From: an uncultured Bacilli bacterium
Lineage (GTDB): Bacteria > Bacillota_I > Bacilli_A > RF39 > UBA660
Assembly: GCA_947588665.1 (NCBI GenBank)
Contig: CANPYU010000080.1
Span: 1-5,781, forward strand
Length of the DNA stretch: 5,781 nt
Direction of reading: 5' to 3'
Shown: positions 1-5,525 of the stretch, in pieces
Layout: every line of letters begins with the position of its first letter
Position numbering within the stretch: the stretch's first letter is position 1
The notes under the pieces: generated by a model
Told to the model about the DNA's origin: nothing
The model's input: the letters and a program-made list of their open reading frames with translations, nothing else
The model's database searches: none
Position numbers and translations under genes: made by a program

Positions 1-11
1 AAATAAGCTTC

Positions 12-42
12 AAAAAAACAACGAATAAATTCGTTGCTTTTT
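12..42. terminator. Bidirectional intrinsic terminator at left edge
   Basis: A perfect 7-bp stem CAACGAA/TTCGTTG (19-25 and 30-36) encloses the loop TAAA. On the + strand it is followed by C and five T; on the - strand by seven T (the A run at 12-18), so it can work both ways. No - strand gene runs into it within the window. It most likely ends a + strand gene whose last codons may be AAA TAA at 1-6, but that gene cannot be identified. The palindrome GGCATGCC (43-50) follows directly. Confidence 0.75.
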
Positions 43-153
43 GGCATGCCTTAACATTTAGCTGTGAATTGTAACAAAAAGTTAACTATTCATATAAAAC
101 ATATAAAATATATAAAAAAATAAAAAATAAAAAGTAATATATTTAAATTTTTA

Positions 154-162
154 TGATACAAT
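154..162 (+). promoter_or_regulatory. Extended -10 promoter of the DUF192 gene
   Basis: TGATACAAT matches the extended -10 pattern TGnTATAAT with one mismatch. No good -35 hexamer is found 16-18 nt upstream. Transcription starting about 7 nt downstream (near A169) would make an mRNA beginning close to AGGTGATAAT-ATG, with the Shine-Dalgarno sequence at the 5' end. A similar layout is seen before obg and before the 251-residue protein gene. Confidence 0.5.
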
Positions 163-178
163 TATTATAGGTGATAAT

Positions 179-508
179 ATGTATCTTAAAACAAACAAAC
201 AGAAATACCCCATAATTATTGCAAATTCATTTTCTAAAAGATTGAAAGGTCTAATGGGAGAAAAAAATATAAATTATGGTATGCTTTTTCCTAAATGTAA
301 TTCCATCCATACTTACTTTATGAAAGAAAATATTGATATAGTTGGCTTAGATGAAAACAATGAAGTAATATATAAATACGAAAACCTAGATAAAAATCGA
401 ATAATTAAAATAAAATATAACGCCAAAAAAACAAGCATTTTAGAAATGCCTGCTAATAGTACTAAAAAAATAAAGATAGGTACAATTCTTCTCTTTACAG
501 AAGACTAA
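179..508 (+). CDS. DUF192 (UPF0127) family protein
   Basis: A 109-residue protein that I assign to DUF192 from its motif order: a basic GLMG segment (SKRLKGLMG, residues 19-27), GMLFP (34-38), a central stretch with HTYFMKENIDIVGLD where the family usually has FWMKNT and LD (44-58), and the closing LEMPA...KIKIG (88-101). Its length is normal for a single-domain, cytoplasmic member; no signal peptide is seen. The family's biochemical function is not established. The start is set by AGGTG at 169-173, 5 nt before the ATG. The gene is monocistronic, with its own promoter just upstream and a terminator whose left arm lies inside the last coding codons. DUF192 genes may sometimes lie near Tad-type pilus loci, as here, but other genes intervene, so a link is only speculation. 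Confidence 0.85.
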   Translation: MYLKTNKQKYPIIIANSFSKRLKGLMGEKNINYGMLFPKCNSIHTYFMKENIDIVGLDENNEVIYKYENLDKNRIIKIKYNAKKTSILEMPANSTKKIKIGTILLFTED

Positions 509-520
509 CCTATCTTTTCT
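472..520 (+). terminator. Two-tier terminator overlapping the DUF192 gene end
   Basis: The outer stem is a perfect 9 bp, AAAGATAGG (472-480) with CCTATCTTT (509-517). Inside it is a second perfect 6-bp stem, TCTTCT (487-492) with AGAAGA (499-504), looped by CTTTAC. The T tract is short and broken (TTTTCTATTG). The left arm and the whole inner hairpin are coding sequence; the stop codon TAA (506-508) sits just before the outer right arm. Confidence 0.6.
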
Positions 521-688
521 ATTGTATAACATTTAGTAATTACTTAGAAAGTATTATCCAACTTAATTTTATAGATAAAGTAAATTATTCTTTTGATCCT
601 AATATAATTAGTACTTATGGCTTAGTCAATCTATCTAATATTGAAGATAAAAAATTATCTGATAAATTTATCATCAAATATTTTAGAC

Positions 689-717
689 TTGACAAAGCAA
701 GAATGCTTGATTACAAT
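689..717 (+). promoter_or_regulatory. Near-consensus promoter inside the Rpn remnant
   Basis: TTGACA (689-694, 6/6 match), a 17-nt spacer, then TACAAT (712-717, 5/6 match). It is the best sigma70/sigmaA-type match in the window and lies within the coding frame of the remnant. Transcription from about 724 would cover the C-terminal part, including AAGGAG and the in-frame ATG at 808. It could be chance in AT-rich coding DNA, but both the spacing and the -35 are unusually good. Confidence 0.45.
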
Positions 718-807
718 AAAGATGACAAAGTATTACTGTGGCTTAAATTTATTGGTGCCGAAAGTAATGAAGAACGTTCTAAAATAGCTGAAGGAGATGA
801 TGCCTTA

Positions 808-1026
808 ATGGCCTTAAATGAAGGGATAGATGAATATGTTAATGACTTACATACCCAAGAAGTATTTGGTAAATGGGCTGAAGAAATTGCCGAAGAGAAA
901 GGTGAAGAAAAGAAAGCCACAGAAATTGCTAAAAACTTCTGTAAATTAAACTATCCTTTAGAGGACATTTCAAAAGCAACCGGAATACCTTTAGAAGAGT
1001 TAAAAAAATTAGAGAGCGAACAGTAA
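808..1026 (+). CDS. Possible intragenic C-terminal Rpn small protein
   Basis: This is a 72-residue frame nested in phase inside the Rpn remnant, starting at ATG 808. AAGGAG at 791-796 lies 11 nt upstream, a little long but usable, and a near-consensus promoter lies at 689-717. The product would be an acidic helical stretch (about residues 1-35) plus the helix-turn-helix-like tail (about 38-67). In E. coli, rpn genes are known to contain an internal gene for a C-terminal small protein that blocks the full-length toxin; this frame would be the equivalent. Here the full-length gene is broken, so the small protein could be a surviving antitoxin or simply part of a dead gene. The existence of the product is inferred only. 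Confidence 0.3.
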   Translation: MALNEGIDEYVNDLHTQEVFGKWAEEIAEEKGEEKKATEIAKNFCKLNYPLEDISKATGIPLEELKKLESEQ

Positions 1027-1037
1027 ATAGCTCTCTA
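1010..1037. terminator. Bidirectional terminator between Rpn remnant and obg
   Basis: A perfect 8-bp stem, TAGAGAGC (1010-1017) with GCTCTCTA (1030-1037), has a 12-nt loop. On the + strand it is followed by TTTTATTCTTT. On the - strand it is followed by A and then a run of eight-T quality interrupted only at its edges (complement of 1002-1010), making it a strong terminator for obg. The + strand stop codon (1024-1026) lies in the loop, and the obg stop (1040-1042) is 2 nt from the stem, so the two convergent genes share one compact signal. Confidence 0.8.
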
Positions 1038-1039
1038 TT

Positions 1040-2314
1040 TTATTCTTTAAATTCAAACATATAATCACAAATTTGTACTAAATCTCCCCTTTTAGCTCCT
1101 AATTTTTCTAATTCTTCTTCAACCCCCATTCCTTTTAACTTTCTTGCAAATCTAATTACCGCCTCATCTTCATTAAATCTTGTCATTTTAAAGAGTTTTT
1201 CTAATTCTTTACCTTCTAAAACCCAAACATCCCCATCTTTAGTAATAGTAAATGGTTTTTCATTTTTAAATTTATATATAATATGACTCTCAAGTTCATC
1301 ATCTTCATATAAAGGAGTATTATTTATTTCCTCTAATATCTCAGCACAACGATTTATTAAAATTTCAAACCCTTCATTAGTAACTGAACTTACTGGAATT
1401 ATTTCTTTATCTTTAAATTTCTTTTTAAATTTTTCTAAATTTTCTAAAGCTTTAGGCAAATCCATTTTATTAGCAACAATTATCTCTTTTTTCTTTGCAA
1501 GCTTATCACTATACTCTTCTAATTCTTTTCTAATACTTAAATAATCATTAATTGGATCCCTATCTTCTTCACTGCCCATATCAATCACATGCACTAACAA
1601 TCTAGTTCTCATCGCATGCCTCAAAAACTTATGCCCAAGCCCTACTCCAGTATGAGCTCCCTCAATAAGTCCTGGTAAATCGGCCATAATAAAAGAACTA
1701 TTATCTTTTAATTTAACTACTCCCAAATTTGGTGCTAAAGTTGTAAAATGATAACTAGCAATCTTCGGTCTTGCTGCACTAATTGTTGCTAAAATAGTTG
1801 ATTTACCAACACTAGGAAAACCAATTAACCCAACATCTGCAATTACCTTTAACTCAAGCTTTAAAAATCTTTCTTCTCCTGGTTCTCCAAGTTCACTAAT
1901 TCGTGGTGCATTATCACTGTGAGTCTTAAATGCCGCATTTCCACGACCTCCTCGCCCTCCTTTTGCTACCACTACTTCAGTATTGTCGTCTACTAAATCT
2001 GCAATAATTAAATCGGTATCTTTATCTACAATAGTTGTTCCTTCTGGCACTTTAATTATAATATCATTGGCATTTGCCCCTTGTCTATTTGCTCCTTTTC
2101 CATTTTCTCCTTTCTCACCCTTTATAATTTTCATATATCTTAAATCTATTAAAGTCTTTAACCCTTTATCAACTTTAAATATAATACTTGCGCCTCGTCC
2201 TCCGTTTCCTCCGTCTGGACCCCCCATAGCAACATATTTTTCTCTTCTAAAAGAGGTACAACCATCTCCCCCTTTACCAGCAACAACTTTAATGGATATT
2301 TCATCTACAAACAT
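1040..2314 (-). CDS. obg: GTPase Obg (CgtA/ObgE)
   Basis: Essential ribosome-associated GTPase linked to 50S subunit assembly and to stress and growth control; cytoplasmic. With the start at ATG 2314 it has 424 residues, normal for the family. The glycine-rich Obg domain fills about 1-155 (GKGGDG, GGPDGGNGGRG, KGGRGGRGN). The G domain follows, with P-loop GFPSVGKST (165-173), switch I region TTLAPNLG (191-198), DLPG (212-215), NKMD (282-285) and SSV (309-311). The C-terminal OCT domain spans about 342-424, present in many Bacillota. All key residues are intact. A GTG at 2323 gives three more residues (MIA) but falls within the Shine-Dalgarno sequence, while homologues typically begin MFVD; hence ATG 2314. 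It appears to have its own promoter and ends at a strong terminator. Confidence 0.97.
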   Translation of the reverse strand: MFVDEISIKVVAGKGGDGCTSFRREKYVAMGGPDGGNGGRGASIIFKVDKGLKTLIDLRYMKIIKGEKGENGKGANRQGANANDIIIKVPEGTTIVDKDTDLIIADLVDDNTEVVVAKGGRGGRGNAAFKTHSDNAPRISELGEPGEERFLKLELKVIADVGLIGFPSVGKSTILATISAARPKIASYHFTTLAPNLGVVKLKDNSSFIMADLPGLIEGAHTGVGLGHKFLRHAMRTRLLVHVIDMGSEEDRDPINDYLSIRKELEEYSDKLAKKKEIIVANKMDLPKALENLEKFKKKFKDKEIIPVSSVTNEGFEILINRCAEILEEINNTPLYEDDELESHIIYKFKNEKPFTITKDGDVWVLEGKELEKLFKMTRFNEDEAVIRFARKLKGMGVEEELEKLGAKRGDLVQICDYMFEFKE

Positions 2315-2320
2315 TGCAAT

Positions 2321-2325
2321 CACCT
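2321..2325 (-). promoter_or_regulatory. Shine-Dalgarno that decides the obg start
   Basis: On the - strand AGGTG (2325 to 2321) is followed by ATTGCA and ATG 2314, a spacing of 6 nt. The longer alternative would begin at the GTG that forms the end of this very motif, leaving only GAGGTAG 0-2 nt upstream. The site therefore favours ATG 2314. Confidence 0.75.
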
Positions 2326-2330
2326 ACCTC

Positions 2331-2339
2331 ATTTTATCA
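2331..2339 (-). promoter_or_regulatory. Extended -10 promoter of obg
   Basis: On the - strand TGATAAAAT (2339 to 2331) matches TGnTATAAT with one mismatch. A weak TTGTTC (2360-2355) lies 18 nt upstream as a possible -35. The predicted start, about 2324, coincides with the AGGTG Shine-Dalgarno sequence, giving a leader of about 10 nt. Confidence 0.5.
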
Positions 2340-2378
2340 TAAATCGCGAAAAAAGAACAACTATTTTTCCTTCTTATC

Positions 2379-3134
2379 TTACTTAACCATAACACCTTCA
2401 TGAGTTACAATTAATTCTTTATTTAATTTTTTATTTTTAAAATAATATTTATATTCATTTAAAACCATTTTATTATCTTCATTTTCTAATTCTAATACAT
2501 AAAATATATTATTCTCTCTCTTAACTCTTACTTGCCCATTTAAAGTATCATAAAAAACATTTAACTCTGAATTATCTTCATTAATAATTATTTCATTATC
2601 ATCTCTAATGATTAATCCCTCATCTATTAAAGAATTCCCTTTATCATCAAACAAATAATACTTTTCTTTAATTTTATCTTTATCTACTGCCCCAATCTTT
2701 AACAATAAATACTCTTGCCCATTTTCTTTAATTATCTCTATATTATTCATATCAATCCTAACATAATTATCAACTAAAGAATTACCAAATACATCTTTTA
2801 TATTTTCTTGTTTAATATTATTTATAACATTTTCTAAAATTACTCTATTACCATCAATATAAACTAATAGATTACCACTAACTAAACTATTTTCTTTATT
2901 AATATTTATATTATATTCCATCTTTAATTTAAGCCTATGATCATTTAAATAAACATTATATATCTCATTTAAAGAACTATCTGTAATATTTGACGTAACA
3001 TTTTCAATTTTCCTATTAACTTTATCTACAACATTTTCTTTTACCCCTTTATTACTTAAAGTATAAACAGTTAAAAATGTAATACTTCCCAAAGCTAAAA
3101 TCAAAACTATTAAACATACAATCTTTTTCATCAT
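2379..3134 (-). CDS. Membrane-anchored protein of unknown function
   Basis: I do not recognise this 251-residue protein. Residues 3-4 are KK, followed by one strongly hydrophobic helix (about 5-27), then a hydrophilic, Asn/Lys/Glu-rich remainder (about 28-251) that looks beta-strand rich. This suggests an N-terminally anchored protein with its bulk outside the cell. The only Cys is at position 7, before the helix, so there is no lipobox and it is not a lipoprotein. No catalytic motif is visible. YYLFDDKGNSL (159-169) is the type of strand-turn-strand repeat seen in surface proteins. The start is supported by AAGGAG (3145-3140), 5 nt before the ATG; a second ATG follows directly. It lies between the pilus-like operon and obg with its own promoter, and lacks the M-K-E-A leader of the pilin-like proteins, so membership of that system is uncertain. 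Confidence 0.85.
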   Translation of the reverse strand: MMKKIVCLIVLILALGSITFLTVYTLSNKGVKENVVDKVNRKIENVTSNITDSSLNEIYNVYLNDHRLKLKMEYNININKENSLVSGNLLVYIDGNRVILENVINNIKQENIKDVFGNSLVDNYVRIDMNNIEIIKENGQEYLLLKIGAVDKDKIKEKYYLFDDKGNSLIDEGLIIRDDNEIIINEDNSELNVFYDTLNGQVRVKRENNIFYVLELENEDNKMVLNEYKYYFKNKKLNKELIVTHEGVMVK

Positions 3135-3152
3135 GCCTTCTCCTTTTTGTAT

Positions 3153-3161
3153 ATTATATCA
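3153..3161 (-). promoter_or_regulatory. Perfect extended -10 promoter of the 251-aa gene
   Basis: On the - strand TGATATAAT (3161 to 3153) is an exact TGnTATAAT. The -35 position is poor (TTTTAA, 3181-3176, 17-nt spacer) and lies next to the T tract of the preceding terminator. Transcription would start near 3146, just before AAAGGAG, giving a leader of about 12 nt. Confidence 0.65.
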
Positions 3162-3182
3162 ATTATTAATTAATTTTAAAAC

Positions 3183-3207
3183 AAAAAAACCACTCTTCCA
3201 AGCGATT
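3183..3207 (-). terminator. Terminator ending the pilus-like operon
   Basis: On the - strand an 8-bp stem with several G-U pairs (3207-3200 with 3195-3188) closes a GGAA loop, which is a GNRA tetraloop. Seven T (3189-3183) overlap its end, then G and more T. The left arm begins at the last base of the CpaE/TadZ-like stop codon. The promoter of the next gene starts within about 25 nt, so the 72-nt gap is fully used. Confidence 0.65.
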
Positions 3208-4205
3208 TATTTAAATATATTAAAAAGTTTAGTTTTATTTCCCCCACTTCCATTAAGTCTTGAAAAACCTAAAGCCACTAAAAAATCATCCAATACTTGT
3301 TCATGTTCTTTCTTATCATCAACATAAGGAATACTAAAAAACACTTTACTATTAGTTTCTTTTTCAAAATCATTTATATCTCTATCAGTTAAAATACTTT
3401 TATTTAACACAACCATCTTATCTTTTAATTTTTCAAAAGCATCTCTATCACTTCTAATTAATTTATTAAGCTTAATTAACCCAGGCTCAATTAAATATAC
3501 CACTTCATTACATAAATTCTCTTGTTTAGAATCATTTAAATCCACTAAAATTACTTCTGCAGAAGGATTATTAGCAATATTAAAAGATAAGTCTAAAGAA
3601 CTAGTAGTTTTTAAACTTTTATCATTAAAAAATTTAAAATCCTCATTATCTACTTCAATAGCAATAACATTATAAGCAACTTCTAAATGTTTTTTTAGCA
3701 TATATACTAAAGTTGTTGCTCCAGCATGAGCCGTTACATTTTTAAAACCAACAATCCTCATTCCCCCACTTCCAGAACCAGTAAAAGTGTCAAACTGAAC
3801 AGGATTATTTGCCTCATTATCACCATTTAAATTATGATATTGAGCCACATCTTTATATGAATTAGGATTATCTATTAAAAATTTAACTGCGTTAATATTT
3901 CTTGTAAAATTGTATATTCCCATTGAAACTAACTGTGATAAATAAGCCCCACTATTAACCATGGCAGAATCATCTAATAATAAAATTATTTTACTCATAT
4001 CAAAATTAACAGACAATTTTTGAATATTTTTTATATTTTGATACCCTTTTATGGCAGTAATATCAATAATCATTTTATTAAAATAAAAATTAGTAAATTG
4101 ACTAACAAGTTCTTCTACTTCAAACTCCCCATTAATACTTTTAATCACATCTATATCTAAAGTTGCTAACATATTTTGATATTTATTTGATACTATAACA
4201 TTCAT
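3207..4205 (-). CDS. CpaE/TadZ-like protein of a pilus operon
   Basis: A 332-residue cytoplasmic protein with two parts. About 1-115 looks like the receiver-like N-terminal domain of CpaE/TadZ (IIDIT, IILLLDDS, SMGIYNF). A Gly/Ser linker (142-148) leads to a MinD-type P-loop domain, about 149-317. In place of the usual KGGVGKTT stands TAHAGATT (158-165): the catalytic lysine is Ala163 and the signature lysine is Thr158. Loss of the Walker lysine is known for CpaE/TadZ proteins, which place Tad pilus machinery in the cell instead of acting as ordinary ATPases. Other MinD-like elements include VILVDLND (218-225) and MVVLNK (264-269). GGAGG ends 5 nt before the ATG, and the gap to the preceding gene is 12 nt. 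The operon partners support a pilus role. The family match is by pattern only. Confidence 0.7.
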   Translation of the reverse strand: MNVIVSNKYQNMLATLDIDVIKSINGEFEVEELVSQFTNFYFNKMIIDITAIKGYQNIKNIQKLSVNFDMSKIILLLDDSAMVNSGAYLSQLVSMGIYNFTRNINAVKFLIDNPNSYKDVAQYHNLNGDNEANNPVQFDTFTGSGSGGMRIVGFKNVTAHAGATTLVYMLKKHLEVAYNVIAIEVDNEDFKFFNDKSLKTTSSLDLSFNIANNPSAEVILVDLNDSKQENLCNEVVYLIEPGLIKLNKLIRSDRDAFEKLKDKMVVLNKSILTDRDINDFEKETNSKVFFSIPYVDDKKEHEQVLDDFLVALGFSRLNGSGGNKTKLFNIFK

Positions 4206-4217
4206 TTAAACCCTCCA

Positions 4218-4700
4218 TTAATTAGAAAATAAATTTTCATACTCATTATTATCATAAGATTTAAAACTATTAGTTGTTCCCTTAATTGTAAATCCTGACA
4301 AATTTCCTATAACAGGCAAATTAAACTTATAAAAAATTGTAATTTGATAATAATTAGTTATTCCTAACCCCTGATATTTTTTAATACAATAATTATATTT
4401 TTCTCCAGCCTGAGCTTCTTCTAAAATATTTCTTTTTATATCTCCCCCATAAACACCCTGCTGCCCAGCTTTAGAAACACATGATCCTCTACCATCATAA
4501 AGATTTGAAGATAAATAATTATTAACTAAATCAATTGAATAATCATTTAATCCTTCATACTTTTCAATCATTGTTACTATTTCATTCTTAAGCCTAATTG
4601 TTCTATTATAATTTAAAGTTAAAGTAATGTATCCTACAAACAAAAGAATAAAAAGTATTACCAACTGTAAAATCCAAGTTTGACCTATCGCTTGTCTCAT
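4218..4700 (-). CDS. TadE-like pseudopilin, paralogue A (160 aa)
   Basis: A short leader MRQAIG is followed by one hydrophobic helix (about 8-28) and then LNYNRTIRLKNEIVTMIE (29-46), the amphipathic continuation typical of pilin-like proteins. The rest should be outside the membrane. Cys74 and Cys105 are placed to form a disulfide. The segment YYQITIFYKFNLPVIGN (117-133) and FTIKGTT (137-143) match the next upstream protein closely, so the two are paralogues. The overall design resembles TadE/TadF minor pseudopilins, but no classical prepilin site with Glu at +5 is present. It starts 6 nt after the preceding stop. The likely Shine-Dalgarno sequence, GGTGGTG (4717-4711), lies within the last codons of that gene, 10 nt upstream, implying translational coupling. 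Confidence 0.75.
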   Translation of the reverse strand: MRQAIGQTWILQLVILFILLFVGYITLTLNYNRTIRLKNEIVTMIEKYEGLNDYSIDLVNNYLSSNLYDGRGSCVSKAGQQGVYGGDIKRNILEEAQAGEKYNYCIKKYQGLGITNYYQITIFYKFNLPVIGNLSGFTIKGTTNSFKSYDNNEYENLFSN

Positions 4701-4706
4701 TATTTT

Positions 4707-5201
4707 CTAACACCACCCATATCTACCAGAGTCTATATCACATTCATTAGGCCTATATATTCTTGTTGTTTCTCCTTTAACTGAGAACCTAAATATATTA
4801 TTAATTATCGGTAAATCTAATTGATAAAATACTTCAATTTGATAGTAAAGTGCATTAGGTAACTCAGAATTTGAATTAACTTTAATTCCTTTTACACAAA
4901 AAGCCGCATCATTATTCGTTACTTCACCTGTTCTAGAATAACCAACCCAATCACTTTTGCATCTTCCAGTAGAACGATAAGAACCCTCTTGAAAATAATC
5001 CGTAATTTGGGATTTAAAATTTACACATTTAGCATCGTTTGTTGCACAAACTCCTCCCTGATTACGGATCACATTTAATATTTCATTTTTTACATTATAT
5101 GCCCTAGAATAATTAATTGATAAACAAATGTAACCTGTAAAAAGCATAATCAAAAATATAACAATATTAAATAATGATATACCACTTATAGCTTCTTTCA
5201 T
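4707..5201 (-). CDS. TadE-like pseudopilin, paralogue B (164 aa)
   Basis: Leader MKEAISG, hydrophobic helix about 8-28, then INYSRAYNVKNEILNVIR (29-46), aligning without gaps to the same stretch of the 160-aa paralogue (NY-R...VKNEI). Conserved with it are the GRC (79-81) and FCVKG (101-105) cysteines and the C-terminal YYQIEVFYQLDLPIINN (119-135) with FSVKGET (139-145). It has two further cysteine pairs, C52/C59 and C154/C164, the last Cys being the final residue. These suggest extra disulfides in the exported domain and a different place or partner in the fibre. GGTGG (5210-5206) lies 4 nt before the ATG. The gene follows the 85-aa pilin gene by 14 nt in the same operon. It probably acts as a minor pilin or pseudopilin; function is inferred from layout only. 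Confidence 0.75.
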   Translation of the reverse strand: MKEAISGISLFNIVIFLIMLFTGYICLSINYSRAYNVKNEILNVIRNQGGVCATNDAKCVNFKSQITDYFQEGSYRSTGRCKSDWVGYSRTGEVTNNDAAFCVKGIKVNSNSELPNALYYQIEVFYQLDLPIINNIFRFSVKGETTRIYRPNECDIDSGRYGWC

Positions 5202-5215
5202 CTAACCACCATCAA

Positions 5216-5473
5216 TTAACCTTTCCAAGGACATGTAATTTTTTCATTTTCATTTCCTTTAACATGACACTCAATTGCCGAACCAGCCTTAAGTAAACAC
5301 TTCCCATTCTCGCCTCTATCATCACAAACACATATAGCATCATCACAATTAGTATTATGTTTGAAATTACTATTTATAGAAGGCCAAAGTACAGAAAAGA
5401 AAAAAAAGGCCAAAAGTGCCACACTAACTACTACAATAACAGTTATATTAAGTTCACCTACAGCCTCTTTCAT
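5216..5473 (-). CDS. Small Cys-rich pilin-like protein (85 aa)
   Basis: Leader MKEAVGELN, then a hydrophobic helix (about 10-30) ending in WPSI, then a short outer domain with six cysteines (43, 48, 50, 59, 69, 81), enough for three disulfides. The size and one-helix design fit a major pilin of the Flp/Tad type, although the hallmark Glu-Tyr after the cleavage site is missing. The nearest candidate cut is after Gly6, leaving Glu at +1. It shares GELN-TVI-VV...FF...WP-I-N with the gene upstream, so they are tandem paralogues. AGGAGG ends 9 nt before the ATG and is the strongest ribosome binding site in the operon, consistent with high expression. The 52-nt gap upstream is the longest in the operon; I see no promoter or terminator in it. 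Confidence 0.75.
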   Translation of the reverse strand: MKEAVGELNITVIVVVSVALLAFFFFSVLWPSINSNFKHNTNCDDAICVCDDRGENGKCLLKAGSAIECHVKGNENEKITCPWKG

Positions 5474-5525
5474 AGCTTCTTACCTCCTAAAAATCACTAA
5501 AATTTAAATCAAAAACTAAATAGGT

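Larger units (their letters stand above)
541..1026 (+). pseudogene. Rpn/PD-(D/E)XK transposase-family remnant, 5' truncated
   Basis: A reading frame ending at TAA 1024-1026 stays open leftwards to about 466 but has no in-frame ATG before 703. The 541-702 part reads as protein continuous with the rest (for example IIQLNFIDKVNYSFDPNII, then FIIKYFRLDKARMLDYNKDD). This resembles the back half of PDDEXK_2/Rpn family proteins, sometimes annotated as nuclease-family transposases. The C terminus matches the family style: an acidic helix (EEIAEEKGEEKK) and a helix-turn-helix-like tail (AKNFCKLNYPLEDISKATGIPLEELKKLE). The N-terminal nuclease core with its catalytic D and E/D-x-K residues is absent, so this is a decayed copy and not a working nuclease. 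The ATG at 703 is an internal Met without a Shine-Dalgarno sequence. The left boundary is approximate, because the DUF192 gene occupies everything before 509. Confidence 0.65.

Noticed and set aside
43..50. Palindrome GGCATGCC
   Set aside because: A single 8-bp palindrome with no second copy in the window; no evidence that it is a binding site.
69..98. TTGTAA-N18-TATAAA as a promoter for the DUF192 gene
   Set aside because: A/T-only stretches such as 90-150 give many TATAAA-like matches by chance; the extended -10 at 154-162 is better placed and matches the pattern at two other genes.
711..920. 69-residue - strand frame opposite the Rpn remnant
   Set aside because: Ser-rich mirror of Glu/Lys/Ala codons with no Shine-Dalgarno sequence and no recognisable domain.
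1983..2342. 119-residue + strand frame across the start of obg
   Set aside because: It is antisense to the highly conserved Obg glycine-rich domain and its Pro-rich translation is the expected mirror of Gly codons.
2345..2378. Possible weak terminator between the 251-aa gene and obg
   Set aside because: Only a short AAGAA/TTCTT stem with mismatches before a T run; too weak to call, so partial read-through into obg remains possible.
3133..3327. 64-residue + strand frame over the end of the CpaE/TadZ-like gene
   Set aside because: Antisense to a real gene and crossing a terminator and promoter; no ribosome binding site.
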